From: Falciphora oryzae
Taxonomy: Eukaryota; Ascomycota; Sordariomycetes; Magnaporthales; Magnaporthaceae
Assembly (NCBI GenBank): GCA_000733355.1
Contig: JNVV01000020.1
Location: 404,035-468,034, forward strand
DNA: 64,000 bases
Direction: 5' to 3'
The notes beneath the pieces are model-generated. The model ran no database searches and had not been told where the DNA came from. It saw nothing but the letters and a program-made list of their open reading frames with translations. A program made the translations under genes and the position numbers. Each line of letters starts with the position of its first letter. The first letter of the stretch is position 1. Shown here piece by piece: positions 45,685-56,016 of the stretch.

Positions 45685-45907
45685 ACTATCCCCCTCCTAA
45701 AGAGGCTATCCTCGGCCTTTAACTTTCTCCTTTTTCCCTAATGCAACGACAAGTTTTCGTGGACTCGCAAAGGCGTTAACCGTCTTTTTCCCTCGCCTGG
45801 TAGGCGCTGGTTTCCAATAAAACCCTTGAAAAAGGATAACCAATTTGGCGATTTCAGGTGTCCCTTTTTTTATTGCTTGGCTCCACGTCCTGGAGCTCGC
45901 GGATCTT

Positions 45908-47724
45908 TCAGTTCCTTTTGTTCCGGGCCCTTTGGAAGGCTCGTATTTTCGTAGGTGCGCCGCGAAGGTGTTTTTCGGGCTCCCAAATGTTATACTTTGC
46001 CGGCCAATCCATCCATTTAATTAGGTAGTACTTTTTGCCTCGGATCCGTCCCTTATCTCGTACTTTTTCGACCTCCCATTCCTTTTGGTCGTCCTTATAC
46101 TTTGGTATAGGTAGCGGCACTTCGTTTCTTTGTTTTTTTAGCAGTATACCGCTCGAGGTTCTGCACGGGAATAACGTTGTAAAAACGGCGGTAATGTTTA
46201 GGAAATGCCAAACGGTAGGCCTATTAGCCTATGCGTTCGGTAATCCGGAAAGGACCGATCTATTTAGGTGCTAACTTTTTATTTTTTAAACGCAGGTTTT
46301 TCGTAAACATTTTAACCAAATCTCCAATTGCGAACTGCATAGGGATGTGGTTTTTGTTATAGTATTTAGCTAACCGTTTTTATGCTTGTAGCAACGTTTT
46401 TTTTAAGCTTTTTGCGCAATGCATAAAGTCGTTCGATGCGGTTTTTTGCTGCGGGTACCCTCCCTTTAGGGATATTATCCGCGATATTAATCCGTATCTC
46501 GCAATCCGATCCGTATAGGAAATAGAACGGCGAGTGCTTTGTAATAAAGTTCTTGCTGTTGTTATAAGCGTAAGCTACTAACGGTAGCAGTAATGCCTAG
46601 GAATTTTCCGAACCGGCGCAATAATTGCGGAAGTAATCTTCGATAACGCGGTTAAAAACTTCCGTTTGCCCGTCCGTTTAAAAATGGTAAGCGGTCGATA
46701 TACGTTTTTTAATGATCTAGTGTTTGCACACTTTTTCCCAAAAGCTACTGGTAATGCGGCTATCGCAATCGCTAACGATGCTTTTGGGGGTACCGAATAC
46801 GCATTCGATACGCTCGAAAAACAGCTTTGCGAACTGTCCTGCACTTGTGTTAGCTCGTATGGGGATAAGGACTACGTATTTGGTTAATCGGCACACAACG
46901 ACGAAAATCGCGTTAAAAAGCTGACCACCCGCCGTCCTGCTTTTAGGTAAGCTGGTTACCCAGTCCAAAGAAATCTCTTTTATAAGCTGCCCGTTTTTTG
47001 GCGGTAGTAGGGGTTTAAGTTTGCCGTAAAGCTTGTAACGATAAATCGCCTTCCTTTGGCACTAAAAGCACGATGCCATATATGCCGTAACATCCCCTTT
47101 AACTCCATCCCACCAAAAAAAGCACTGGATAAAATTTAAAGTTTTGGCCACGCCTTAATAACCGGCTCCCGGGAAATCGTAAAACTATTTTAAGATTTCA
47201 GTCCTTAAAGCCTCGTTTGCAGGGACATAAACCTAATTTCCCCAGAAAATCAACTCGTTACCGTTAATTAGGTGGAAATACGATGCTCCTTACTGCCGAG
47301 TTGTTATCGCAATATTTCCGTGCAGTGCGGTGTATTTCGCGTTAGGTACTACCAGGCGGGGCTTTTTAACTACTGTCAGCCTTTTAAACAAATTTATACT
47401 CGCCGGATCCCGCTTTTGTACGTCCCTAATCCATTTCCTTAGCGGCGTTGGGATTTCCTCCGGGGAGTCCGTAACTACGCTGCTTTCAAACCAATCCAAA
47501 GCAGTGCGTACCTCCTAACGAGTAACAGATTGCACCTGTAAGGCATGGATAACCTTAAAGGCGTCTGGATCGTTAGCTAACGTAAGCTGTGCCAAACGTA
47601 CGTTATCCCGCTCGCTTCGCCGGTTAAAGGTAAAACCTTTAAAGGATCGCTCGTTAGGTGCGCTTTTTGCGCTTATTAGCTAGGGAGGCTTATTAAGCGA
47701 CGCTCCCTCGGCAATATCCTTTGC
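45908..47724 (-). pseudogene. Nested gypsy pol, copy 2 (integrase and chromodomain end only)
   Basis: Collinear with 39797-41613 at an offset of 6,111 bp, diverged by many transitions. Chromodomain at 46120-45908 and integrase (SKSIVSDCDSRITSSFW-like core near 46780) upstream, with more stops than copy 1. Ends abruptly at the N gap. Confidence 0.88.
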
Positions 47725-47745
47725 NNNNNNNNNNNNNNNNNNNNN
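47725..47745. other. Assembly gap (21 N)
   Basis: Left of the gap the sequence matches position 41613 of copy 1; right of it lies base 16 of an LTR. By comparison with copy 1, about 3,540 bp of internal sequence plus 15 bp of LTR are missing, so the N length is probably not the true size. Confidence 0.95.
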
Positions 47746-48261
47746 CCCTACTATAGCCAGCTACAGTAGTGTCAAGCCTGGAAAAGGGGGGTTCTCGCAG
47801 GGAGGTCTCAAAGGTTCAGCAGCTCAACAGTTGTATTCGTGCAGGGCTCAAACAGGTTTATGGTGTAGGTAAAAACAAAAAAACGATTGCTTGCCCTCCG
47901 GACCTCCTTTACAAAGGGTCTTTCGGGCCCTTTTTATGCTCTAACCCTCCGGCCGTCCTTCGGTTGTCGTTGGCGCTGCCTCCTCCTTCGTGGCGTCCGT
48001 CGGGGTCTGCTTTTCGGTTGTTATCGGCACGCTGCCTCCTCCGCGGCGTCCGTCGGAGCCGGATGTGTTTCGTCCTTTTTAGGGTTCCGGGCCGGGCTGA
48101 TTTGCGGGGGCTGATCGGCGCGCGTATCGCAAAGTTAAACTTTCCTGATCCGCACATCCGTCAAGGCTTGCGCCCCTCCGGCTACCACCCGGAGGCCTCC
48201 CTTGTGATCACCGGTGGCGTCCCCTGCGGCTGCTGGCCATGGTTCTGTGTGGGGTGTTACA
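47746..48261 (-). repeat. LTR 3 of the nested gypsy (516 bp, first 15 bp lost in the gap)
   Basis: 5' LTR of copy 2, ending TGTTACA at 48261 and followed by the AAACG target duplication. Confidence 0.92.
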
Positions 48262-48266
48262 AAACG

Positions 48267-51154
48267 AGCTAGGGGCACCTGTTATACCGAAATTAGCTAT
48301 TAGGCATTCGAATAATCCGAACCTAGTAATAAACGCGGTTTTCCATTCGTTTCCGGGGGCAATACGCAAGCGATTAAATGCCGCTATAATATCCATTTTA
48401 TTAAACCATTTCGCTTTTAACAAAGTTTTTAATATTTCCCTAATAAATAAAATTAGGTACCGGTTTTTAACCGTAATATTGTTTAGCCCCCGGTAATCTA
48501 CGCAAACCCTAATCCCGCTTTTTAGCTTTTTAGCGAAAAAAATCGGGGCCGCCGCCGGTAACGTACTAAAGCGGATAAAGCTTTTCGCTAAATAAATATC
48601 GAGGTATTTCCGGACCACGCGCAGCTCCTATTAGAATATAGCGCGGTTATAGTAATATGGTGGCGTTTCGCTAGGGAGGAGTTCGATTTTATAGTCAAAC
48701 GGCCTGTATAAAGGTAGCGTATCCGCGTTTTAAGGAAAAAAGCATTCTGCTAAATCGTAAAGCTTTTAGGGGAGTTTATTAAGGATTTTTTCCATTGTTA
48801 CAAAAGGTTTCCCTTTTAAAAACTTTTTTATATCCTCGTCGGATACCCGGCGTAAATATAGTGCCTTTTCAACCCAATCCCTAAAAGCTTAAAGCCTGGG
48901 TTCCAATTTCGTACCTTCGGGAAGCTTTTCCGTTTAGAGAATAGCCCGAAAAATTGCCGTTAGCGTATCGTTAGCGAAATTATCGGACGATCGGTGGTCG
49001 GGTAGGGTGTCCTTTTTAGTTAAGGCGAAAAACTTCGCCTATAGCATAGTTTGGGTATGCATTCCTTCCTACTTGCAAAGGGTTAGGAAATTGGGTGCGC
49101 TTAAAATGCGGATTTTTATATCCGGCGCCGGTACTCGTTCGGCTTCCGCTATCGTAACGCCGTTTATACTTAAGGTTCCCGCCGCCCAATTAATCGTTAG
49201 GTTATAATGTTTTAGCTACGGTAAGCCTAAGATAATATCCGGTCCCCCTAGCGGCTAATAATAAAACGTTATAATTTCCGTAATGTTCCCAAACGTATGG
49301 ATGGTTTTAACGCAATCGGTAATGCGCCTTATTAGCGTTCCGTTAGCGAAACGGAAAGGTTTTAATTCCGGTAGTTAAAATTTGGGTAAGTTATATATAT
49401 ACGCGAATATATTATTAATAAACGCTTATAAAGAACATTTTATATCAATTAGTAATCGATAAAATACCGGTCGGTTTCCGTAAAGGAGCAGCATTATGTT
49501 AAAGGAAAATATTATATTAAAACCTATGGAATAAAAATATATGTCGTTATTTTACTGCTTTTGTCGTTTTTAATCCCTTTACGGGTTCTGCACGCGATTA
49601 TATGCAAAACCTAGTTTTTTTTCGCTTGCGATCCGCCGGCGTTTTGTTGTTTTTTGGGTTTCGCTAGGCAAGCGAAGGCATAATGCCCCGGCTATCCGTA
49701 ATATATGCAAAAATGGTTATCCCGTCGGTGCTATCGCTGCGTTTCGGTTAAAGGTCCCCTCGGGCTGGTCGAAATTTTGCTAAAATCCATAGGGTCGCCG
49801 GCGGGCGTAAGTATTAGGGTTATCGCTGTTGCCGGTTAGTAATTCCCTAGTTTCGGCGCCGTCGTTCCGCCGTTGTGGTATAATTTATGTGCGTAATCCG
49901 CGAGGTTATTGGATAAGTTTCGGTACATCCTAACCCATTTTTCGAAATTTTCGGGCCCGGGTTTATTAATTTGGTTAATCGCGGCTTTGGAAAGCTCGTT
50001 ACTAACTTTGTTTTTTAGGGCTTCTACGCGCATATTCGCCGGGTATCCGCCTATATCCGCCAAGCGAATAAACGCGCTAATAAAATTTCCGAACCTAGTG
50101 TTTTTTTATTTAAAGGTATCGAAATCCCGGCGCGCCGCCGCCTTTATATTTTGTATTTTATATACCGGGTCGAACAGGTCAAAAAGGGAAGCGCAATCGG
50201 TAAAGCCGCGGGCTTATAATAAAGGTATGCCCGGGTATTCCGCCACCGAATCGACAGCGTTTCGGACGTGTTTGTACGCGTTTTTTAAAAGCCGCTAGGC
50301 CGCGTATAGGATTCTAGTCGCCGGTATGGGGTATAAAGCGTTATCGAAAGTAAATTTGATATTAAGGAGTAATTTTTACGTAATATATTCCTTTTGCCGT
50401 TAGGCGTCGTTTGCATATGCCCCCGAAAAAAGGGGTGGTTTTGCGCCCACCGGTCGGAACGCCGGGGTAACGCCGGTAGGAGCGGTTTAGGTCGCCGGCG
50501 GGGTGCTAATAGTTAGGGAAGGTAGCGGGGATTGCGTGCGGGAAGTTCTAAAAGTAATAATGGTTAGGGTGTCGGCGGTATTGGGGTAAAGCCCCGGTGG
50601 CTGGGGGGTTTGTAGCAATGCAAATTGCCGGGTTAACCGGTCGCACTCCGCGTTTAAACGCGTTATAGTGGCGTTGCGTTTTTAGGCTTCCGCCCTTAGC
50701 CTAGCGACCTATTGGGTGTTCGCGTTATCGTTGCTTTAAAAGGTTATTATTTCGTCCTACAGCAAAGCGATTTTACCGTTTAAAAAACCCATTAGCTATT
50801 TGAGCTGGCGGAACGCTAGCGAGGTTTGGCCGTTAATAAGGTCGCGATACAATTTTGCGTAATTTTCGCCATTTTCATATGCTAAGGCTTGCAGGGCTAA
50901 GTATCCGGAAAGGAATCCAAATGTTAGGACGGGGTTAAAAAGTAAAAAGGTTTCGGTTGGGTCTGTTATAATATTGCGCTAATATAACGCTGTCGGGTTT
51001 TAGGTCAGGTTTCGTTATATTAGGGTAGCGGGGATATTAGGGCCTCCTCCAAGGTGTCCGGGTTTCGTCGCTGCGGCGCCGCTTTCGAGGTATCGGGGAA
51101 GGAGCGGAACGCTATGGAATCGTTCCGTATCCTTTGGTTTAAGGTGCAACAAAC
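48267..51154 (-). pseudogene. Outer gypsy gag and proximal pol (to mid reverse transcriptase)
   Basis: Gag remnants run from about 51100 to 49600, with a readable block at 50063-49836 (NKVSNELSKAAINQINKPG). The zinc knuckle near 49700 has its second Cys changed to Tyr and a following Lys/Gln-type codon now TAG. Protease sequence lies about 49500-48700. The N-terminal reverse transcriptase is at 48618-48267 (AAAPIFFAKKLKSGIRVCVD, KMDIIAAFNRLRIAPGNEW) and stops exactly at the nested insertion. The rest continues in frame at 39043. RIP-type stops throughout. Confidence 0.88.
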
Positions 51155-51283
51155 TGTTACGGCGCGGCAGCTGGGTACTAGGTTAAAGGTTTGTTGTTGC
51201 ACGAAAGAGAAAGACCGCTGGCCCCGGAGGGGGCCGGCGGATCTCTAGCTAAATACAGGTGTGCTGGGCTTGGTCCCGTGACA
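51155..51283 (-). repeat. 5' LTR of the outer gypsy element (129 bp)
   Basis: Ends TGTTACGG and CCGTGACA, followed by the AATCC duplication at 51284-51288. Confidence 0.93.
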
Positions 51284-51288
51284 AATCC

Positions 51289-51292
51289 AACA
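51289..51292. repeat. Solo LTR, last bases after the gypsy insertion
   Basis: The end of the LTR that starts at 34240. The duplicated AATCC precedes it and the CATAT target duplication (51293-51297) follows. Confidence 0.8.
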
Positions 51293-51297
51293 CATAT

Positions 51298-51532
51298 TAT
51301 TAATATATAGGATTTTAAATTGAAGCTGTGCAGCACGATCACAATAGCTAGCAGGATTACGTTTTAGTTGGTTTAAGCCCTAACAAGCGCTATAAATAAC
51401 GTTGTCAGAGCTCTAAGCTTAATGGGTGAAAACAGGCTTGTATTGTAGTTAAGAGGCGCTAACAATCGCTTCCCTTATATACCCTCCGACATCGATCCTT
51501 CTACGATATAATGACGTTAAATATACTCTCTT
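51298..51532. other. AT-rich remnant between two solo LTRs
   Basis: RIP-type sequence without readable coding. By position it should be interior of the decayed Harbinger-like element, but similarity to the intact copy is too weak to prove by eye. Confidence 0.35.
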
Positions 51533-51790
51533 TGTTGGTAGGAGTGGTACTCCTGTTGGCCCCAATAGGGGCCGGGCACGGAGATCTCCCAAAAGTGACG
51601 AACACGGATCCTACTGGTTGGTTGGATCCTCTATTGTGCGCGTGAAGAGGAAAGGGATCTATCTGCTAGAAGGGAGGGCAACGAAGCCCCTTATATACAT
51701 TGCCAACAGGGCTTGGCCCTCCCAAGCCTTCCTGGCTTCCAGATCCCTTTAGTGCATGCGCCGGAATAGTGCTGGAATAATAATCCAACA
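51533..51790. repeat. Second solo LTR of the TGTTGG...CCAACA family (258 bp)
   Basis: Starts with the same TGTTGGTAGGAGTGG block as the LTR at 34240 and ends AATCCAACA. Flanks are CTCTT and CTCTC, a probable 5-bp target duplication with one transition. No internal region is attached on either side. Confidence 0.75.
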
Positions 51791-52204
51791 CTCTCTCTCT
51801 TTCTTCGACATTAATCCCAGGGGTTTTCCGCCCTAAGAGGGCCCGGTGCCGCGAGCAGTTTTCCGAAAAATTATTTTGTATAAGATTTGCAAAAAATCGA
51901 CCCACGGCCACTAAACCCATCTCCGCGTTGGGCTTCCAAATCTGACTTGTGCAAATTAACTCTTAATCAATTCTGTGCAGGGTAGATGTGCAGGGTAAGC
52001 GAGTTAGGGCGACCCACAACGGCTGACTTGGGTGTTTAGGCATCCTACAAGGGCTATAAGCCGCCTTTAAGCTTCTAGTAGGTGCTGTAGATGCTGTGAG
52101 CCACCTTTAGGCACGTTATAAGCTCTGCCTGCTATTCCTGTGCACAACCCCACAACAGTACAGAGTAGATAATTTAAGGAGAGTAATTCAAGGTAGGTTA
52201 GGCT

Positions 52205-52557
52205 TATGCACTCAACCTTAGCTAAATACGTTAGTTCTTTCAACAAGATCGCGGTTAAAATAAACAAGTTAACTTGGTGCATCCTACTCCCTTCACTTGA
52301 TCTAGGTCCCTCCCCCTCTTTATATCCGGCGGCCGGCTTTGAGCCTATTTAAGGGTCTGACGTGCCCTACAAGGGCTGCATCTACGCGATTCGTTGGCCT
52401 GGTTAAAATGATACTTCTGGCAGGCCTGGAACTATATTTATTAGGCTTTTACAAAGGCCAAGGAGCTCCTAGCATGGATCCGCAAACCAAAAAAAACAAG
52501 CAGTTTTTAAAAATAGTATGGAAAAAACAAAAAACACCTCTACCACCGAACATGCCC
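52205..52557 (-). mobile_element. Left-end piece of the decayed Harbinger-like element
   Basis: Inverted match to about 16431-16790 of the intact element: shared blocks include ctatatttattaggctt, cgattcgttggcctg and ggtgcatcct. Ends in a terminal repeat complementary to that at 33257. No transposase remains here. The left limit is approximate. Confidence 0.75.
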
Positions 52558-53325
52558 TCTGTCTTTAGTGGTTTGTTCTTGTATTATACTATCGATTACC
52601 ATCCAGGCAAGGTTTGGAATACTTAGACAGCCATGCACAACTCCGAACGCAACACTAGATGATGCAGGAGAATTCGCCCTAGAGCAGAGCGACAGATGGT
52701 AGAAAGACAGGACAAGGGAAAAAGTATCGCGGAAAAGAAGCAAAACACATAGCATAAATAGAAGAGCACCGTGAACGCCAATGATAACGCAGGAAGCCAC
52801 GCACTAAACACAAACCGCAAATACAAACGAAAATACCAAGAACCAGACGCCATCGTGACCCCTCCCATCGCACCGCGTGTCCAAATCCCCCGCTTTCCCT
52901 TGACACAGCGTGCCACGCCGGCCAACCTGCGCCCCTCGCTGGAACTTACCATTCTCCACCCACAAGCCCACAAGCCAACAAGGATGTTTCTTTGCGAAGG
53001 AAACAGGACACACCCGTCTACCGAAGGCCGACCTGTGACAGGCCGGCAAAGGTTGACTGCTGGGGGTAACATAAGGCGCACAGCGACCATGGCGAGCAGC
53101 CGTGGCCGCGCCAAAGCATAGGTACAAGAGAACGTGGTTTGTTGGGGGTAGGCTTGTAGTTGGGAACGGAAACAAGCAGCAGGCAGTATTGCCTTGTCGC
53201 CTGGTTCCAGTGAGGCGCATCAGCGAGCCGCCGTGGAAGGCTGGCAAAGGGACATCGGCCCAAGCTGACGCCTGAACATAATTTTGGCACTCTACGCGAG
53301 AGCGGGATTGGCTGGTGTGCGCGAG
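52558..53325. other. Intergenic stretch between the transposon nest and the Est1-type gene
   Basis: Frames on both strands contradict each other, and no supported gene, repeat or RNA is visible. Confidence 0.45.
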
Positions 53326-56016
53326 TCAGCTGTTTTCCTGCGGGGTCCGGTCCGCTTGGATGACGGTCACGGGTGCGGGCGATGTCTCCATCGCGGGCGG
53401 CTCATGGCTCTGCCGCTCGGACGGAGCATTGCCGACGCCAGTAGCCCCCATCGCGTCCGCGTCCGGGAGAATATCCTCGTCGTCCAGGGCGAGCTTGGCA
53501 GGGGGCGGGCGGATGTCGATGTCGGCGTCCTCGTACTTGGGAAGCGGGCTGAAGCGGCGGGCTGTCTGGTCGTATTGGATCCATTTGCCTTTCTCGGCGA
53601 TGCGGCAGGCGAGCCAGAGGATCCGCTCCCGTCGGTGGTCCCCGAGTGAGGGGGTTTCGAACATGCGCTCGTCGTCCTCGGACTTATCGACTTTGAAGTG
53701 CTCCGCAGGGAACGCGTGCTCCGTCCAGACCAGGCCGCGAAGAGCCCAGTCCTCAGGCAGGGGCTTCGTTGGAGTTTTGGGGAACTCGGTCGATTCGTAC
53801 GTCTCGGGGTGCTCGAAGTCGGGGATGAAGGAGTTAAGCGAGAGGGTGAGCAAGTGCCAGGGGAAGGTCGATTCAAGGCGGCTCATGGCGGGATCGAGGC
53901 TAGACATGGCGTGGATGAAAAAGAGTCGCGCATGGAGGTACGAGAGGATGTTCGGGTCACCCAGGCGCGCCATGACGATCAGGTCAGTATCTTTGGCGAA
54001 TTTGGCTGCCTGCCGCACCCTGAGCGGCCACTCGATCTCCTCGTCGGTGGCACCTTCCATGATGGTGTCTGCAGCCGCATCCTCCGGGCGCGATGCCGCG
54101 ATCGCCTTCATTAGGATATTGTTGATATTGCCATGGCCAAGAATCGCCGCGATGTTGGAGAGTGCGATTTGATAGCCCGGCTCCAGCCACTTCCGAGTGC
54201 TCCTCGCGATGGTGAGGTCGAGATTGTCAAAGAACTCCTTGCGCGCGTCTTCGAGGAGGTGCTCGTTCTTATTCGTAAAAAAGACACCGTGAACCTGGAT
54301 GAATGCGCGGTTGATCGGGAGAAGCTTGCTTTGGGCGCCGGACATGACGGGCTCGAAGAGGGTGAGGATACTGTCCCTGGCGCTTTTGAAGGGGATGGCT
54401 ACGGTCAAACTTTTGAGGTAGTAAAACAGCTGGGCTACGACGTCTGGTCTGGCAAGGATCGCCAGATGGTGGTGCAACCTGCCAGTCGTGGGCGCCTTGT
54501 CGCTCGCTTTAGAATACCAGCTGCGGGAAACCGCGGTCCACACATTTCTGTCATGGACGTCGTCGTCCTCAATGGCCATACTGAGGAGGTGGCTGTCAGT
54601 TACAATGTATGCGGGCGCATCGGGGACGCCATTTAGGGTACATACCGATAGCGCGAGAGATCTCCCAGGCATTCGATCCAAGTGTCCTCAAAAGCGGGCA
54701 CCGTCTCATAAAGCAAGGCCATCATGCTGTAGGCCAGATATATGAAACTGAGCATATACTCCGACGAGCCCGGCAAGCGATGGCGGAGCAGCTCGAGGAA
54801 ACTATGGATGCCGTGGCGCCACATGCGTGCCGGCATGGCGTACTTGGACGCAAGGCGCCGAAGGGCGGGCCCGGCAGAGGGGTGCTGCGAGGCGAGGAAA
54901 AAATCTGTCGAATGCAAGTGTCAGCCGAGCACAGGAGGCACAAAAGGAGGGGACAGACGTACCGTGGTGTTCATGCAACAGCGCCCTATGCAGGGATATT
55001 AAAGCTTGCCATTGGTCATCCGTCAACTTTGGCGAGTCCTGACTATCGTTCAAGGAAGTCTGGGCCGTATCGACTTCTATGCAGCGAGACTCGACCATCA
55101 CGAGGCTGAGACGGTGCCAAGGCCGTGTCAGTATGGCGCATGGACCCCACGTGAGGGAGGGAAGAGCAGGGGTCTCTGGCGGTATAAAAAGGTCTCCAAG
55201 GGCCGACTCTGTTGGGCCCATGCCCTTCCCACATTTGCGCAAACGACGAAAGAGAAAGACGGCCACTCACCCGGAATAAATCCCCTTGACCTCCGCGATC
55301 AGTTGCTCCTGGCTAATTGGGCGGGTCTCTGGCTGCTTCTGTAACTCGTTGACCGCGTCCCCTGGGGGTTCGCCTCCCACTCCCCCCGCCGGTCTGCTCG
55401 GGCCCGTGCCGCGACGGCTGGCCGGACCCGAAGCCATACCTCGCGTGTGACTGTTGTGATGGCCTCCGCGGGGTGCGGGGGCTGGCGGGCGCGCGATCGC
55501 CGGACTGCCCTCCTCCCACAATTTCTTTCTCTCCCTCGGTACGGCCTGGAAGTCCTGAGTCTCGGATCTGTTGCCCCTCACACGTGGCCGAGAGCTTGGC
55601 GTGGTGACTTGTTTTGATGGCGCGTCGCGGTCGGGCGTCTTTCTCCTTTTGGACTCAGGCTGGTCGCCTAGCGGAATGTCTGGTGGTGGCGAACCGCGCT
55701 TAACAGGCGAACCAGCAGTCTCTTTTTGTTGCCTTGGACAAGGCGGATTGGCACTTGTCAGCACGAAGTCAGGCTGCTGGTGTTTTTTTTTGGCGCCAGG
55801 CTGTGGGTGATTTTGATGGCAAGATGACAAGGCTGTGGGGAGCAAGAAGAGGGGTCTTTGGAACCAAACTCACTGGACCTGGCTATCACCTAATTTTTGA
55901 TGCGTTTCTCCTGCGGCTGCCGGATTTGTCGACCCTAACGGGCCTGGCTTCCGTGCAGCATTCCGCAGGTGTTGAACGAAACGGTCCGTCAGATCGAGGG
56001 TCGGCTTATCCGCCAT
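53326..56016 (-). CDS. Est1/SMG7-type protein (14-3-3-like TPR, DNA/RNA-binding domain), five exons
   Basis: Exons 2-5 are firm: 55800-55271, 55105-54963, 54904-54646 and 54580-53326. Introns are 165, 58 and 65 nt, each with a GTGAGT, GTACGT or GTATGT donor and a CAG acceptor (intron 2 with a TACTGAC branch point), phases consistent. Exon 1 probably starts at ATG 56016 (MADKPTLDLTDRFV), but its junction (about 55873-55885 to 55800-55832) is ambiguous. The N-terminal ~230 residues are basic, Pro/Ser-rich and disordered. Then EQLIAEVKGIYSG leads into an Est1 domain: LTDDQWQALISLHRALLHEHHDFFLASQHPSA, followed by helical repeats (MPARMWRHGIHSFLELLRHR, NVWTAVSRSWYSKASDK, GRLHHHLAIL). The family binds RNA or telomeric DNA and acts in nonsense-mediated decay or telomere maintenance. 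There is no C-terminal PIN nuclease, so it is SMG7-like rather than SMG6-like. Confidence 0.87.

Larger units (their letters stand above)
39044..48261 (-). mobile_element. Nested tandem Ty3/gypsy chromovirus (LTR-internal-LTR-internal-LTR)
   Basis: Inserted in the outer element's reverse transcriptase with a perfect 5-bp target duplication AAACG (39039-39043 and 48262-48266). Three LTRs of one family lie at 39044-39574, 45154-45684 and 47746-48261, all minus-oriented, with ends TGTAACA and TGTTACA. One full internal region (39575-45153, 5,579 bp) encodes gag-pol with a chromodomain. A second (45685-47724) is cut by an N gap after the integrase part. A polypurine tract (aggagggggat) abuts the LTRs at 39575 and 45685. 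A single outer duplication means the array arrived or formed as one unit, for example by unequal exchange between LTRs. It carries fewer RIP-type changes than its host element. Confidence 0.92.
34536..51283 (-). mobile_element. Ty3/gypsy chromovirus, 16.7 kb including a nested element (older layer)
   Basis: Flanked by 129-bp LTRs (34536-34664 and 51155-51283) and a perfect 5-bp target duplication AATCC (34531-34535 and 51284-51288). All coding is on the minus strand, confirmed by a polypurine tract (aaaggaaggg) next to the 34536 LTR. Order along minus: gag with zinc knuckle (about 51100-49600), protease and N-terminal reverse transcriptase (to 48267), then the nested insertion, rest of RT and RNase H (39043-38100), integrase (about 37900-36800), chromodomain (about 36790-36480), then about 1.8 kb of unassigned sequence before the LTR. 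Every gene is full of stops, mostly at former CAG, CAA or TGG, in CpA-depleted, CpG-retaining sequence, as expected of RIP. Without the nested part it is about 7.5 kb. Confidence 0.92.
33257..52557 (-). mobile_element. Decayed Harbinger-like element, split by nested retroelements
   Basis: 33257-34234 aligns, inverted, with the right end and Myb-like region of the intact element at 16431-19315 (for example gtgggttcccatcta and tgcccgttcat are shared), but with heavy C-to-T/G-to-A change. About 52205-52557 aligns with that element's left end, also inverted (cgattcgttggcctg, gttaacttggtgca). The outermost bases form their own inverted repeat: gggcgtgttcagtggtag at 33257 and the complement of gggcatgttcggtggtag ending at 52557. 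So both ends of one minus-oriented element survive, about 19.3 kb apart, with retroelements in between. The transposase region is mostly missing or unreadable in 51298-51527 and 51796-52204. A perfect 3-bp target duplication is not evident (TAT and TCT). Confidence 0.65.

Noticed and set aside
51298..51532. Internal region of a retroelement between the two TGTTGG LTRs
   Set aside because: The first LTR has its own CATAT duplication on both sides, so the two LTRs are separate solo insertions rather than ends of one element.
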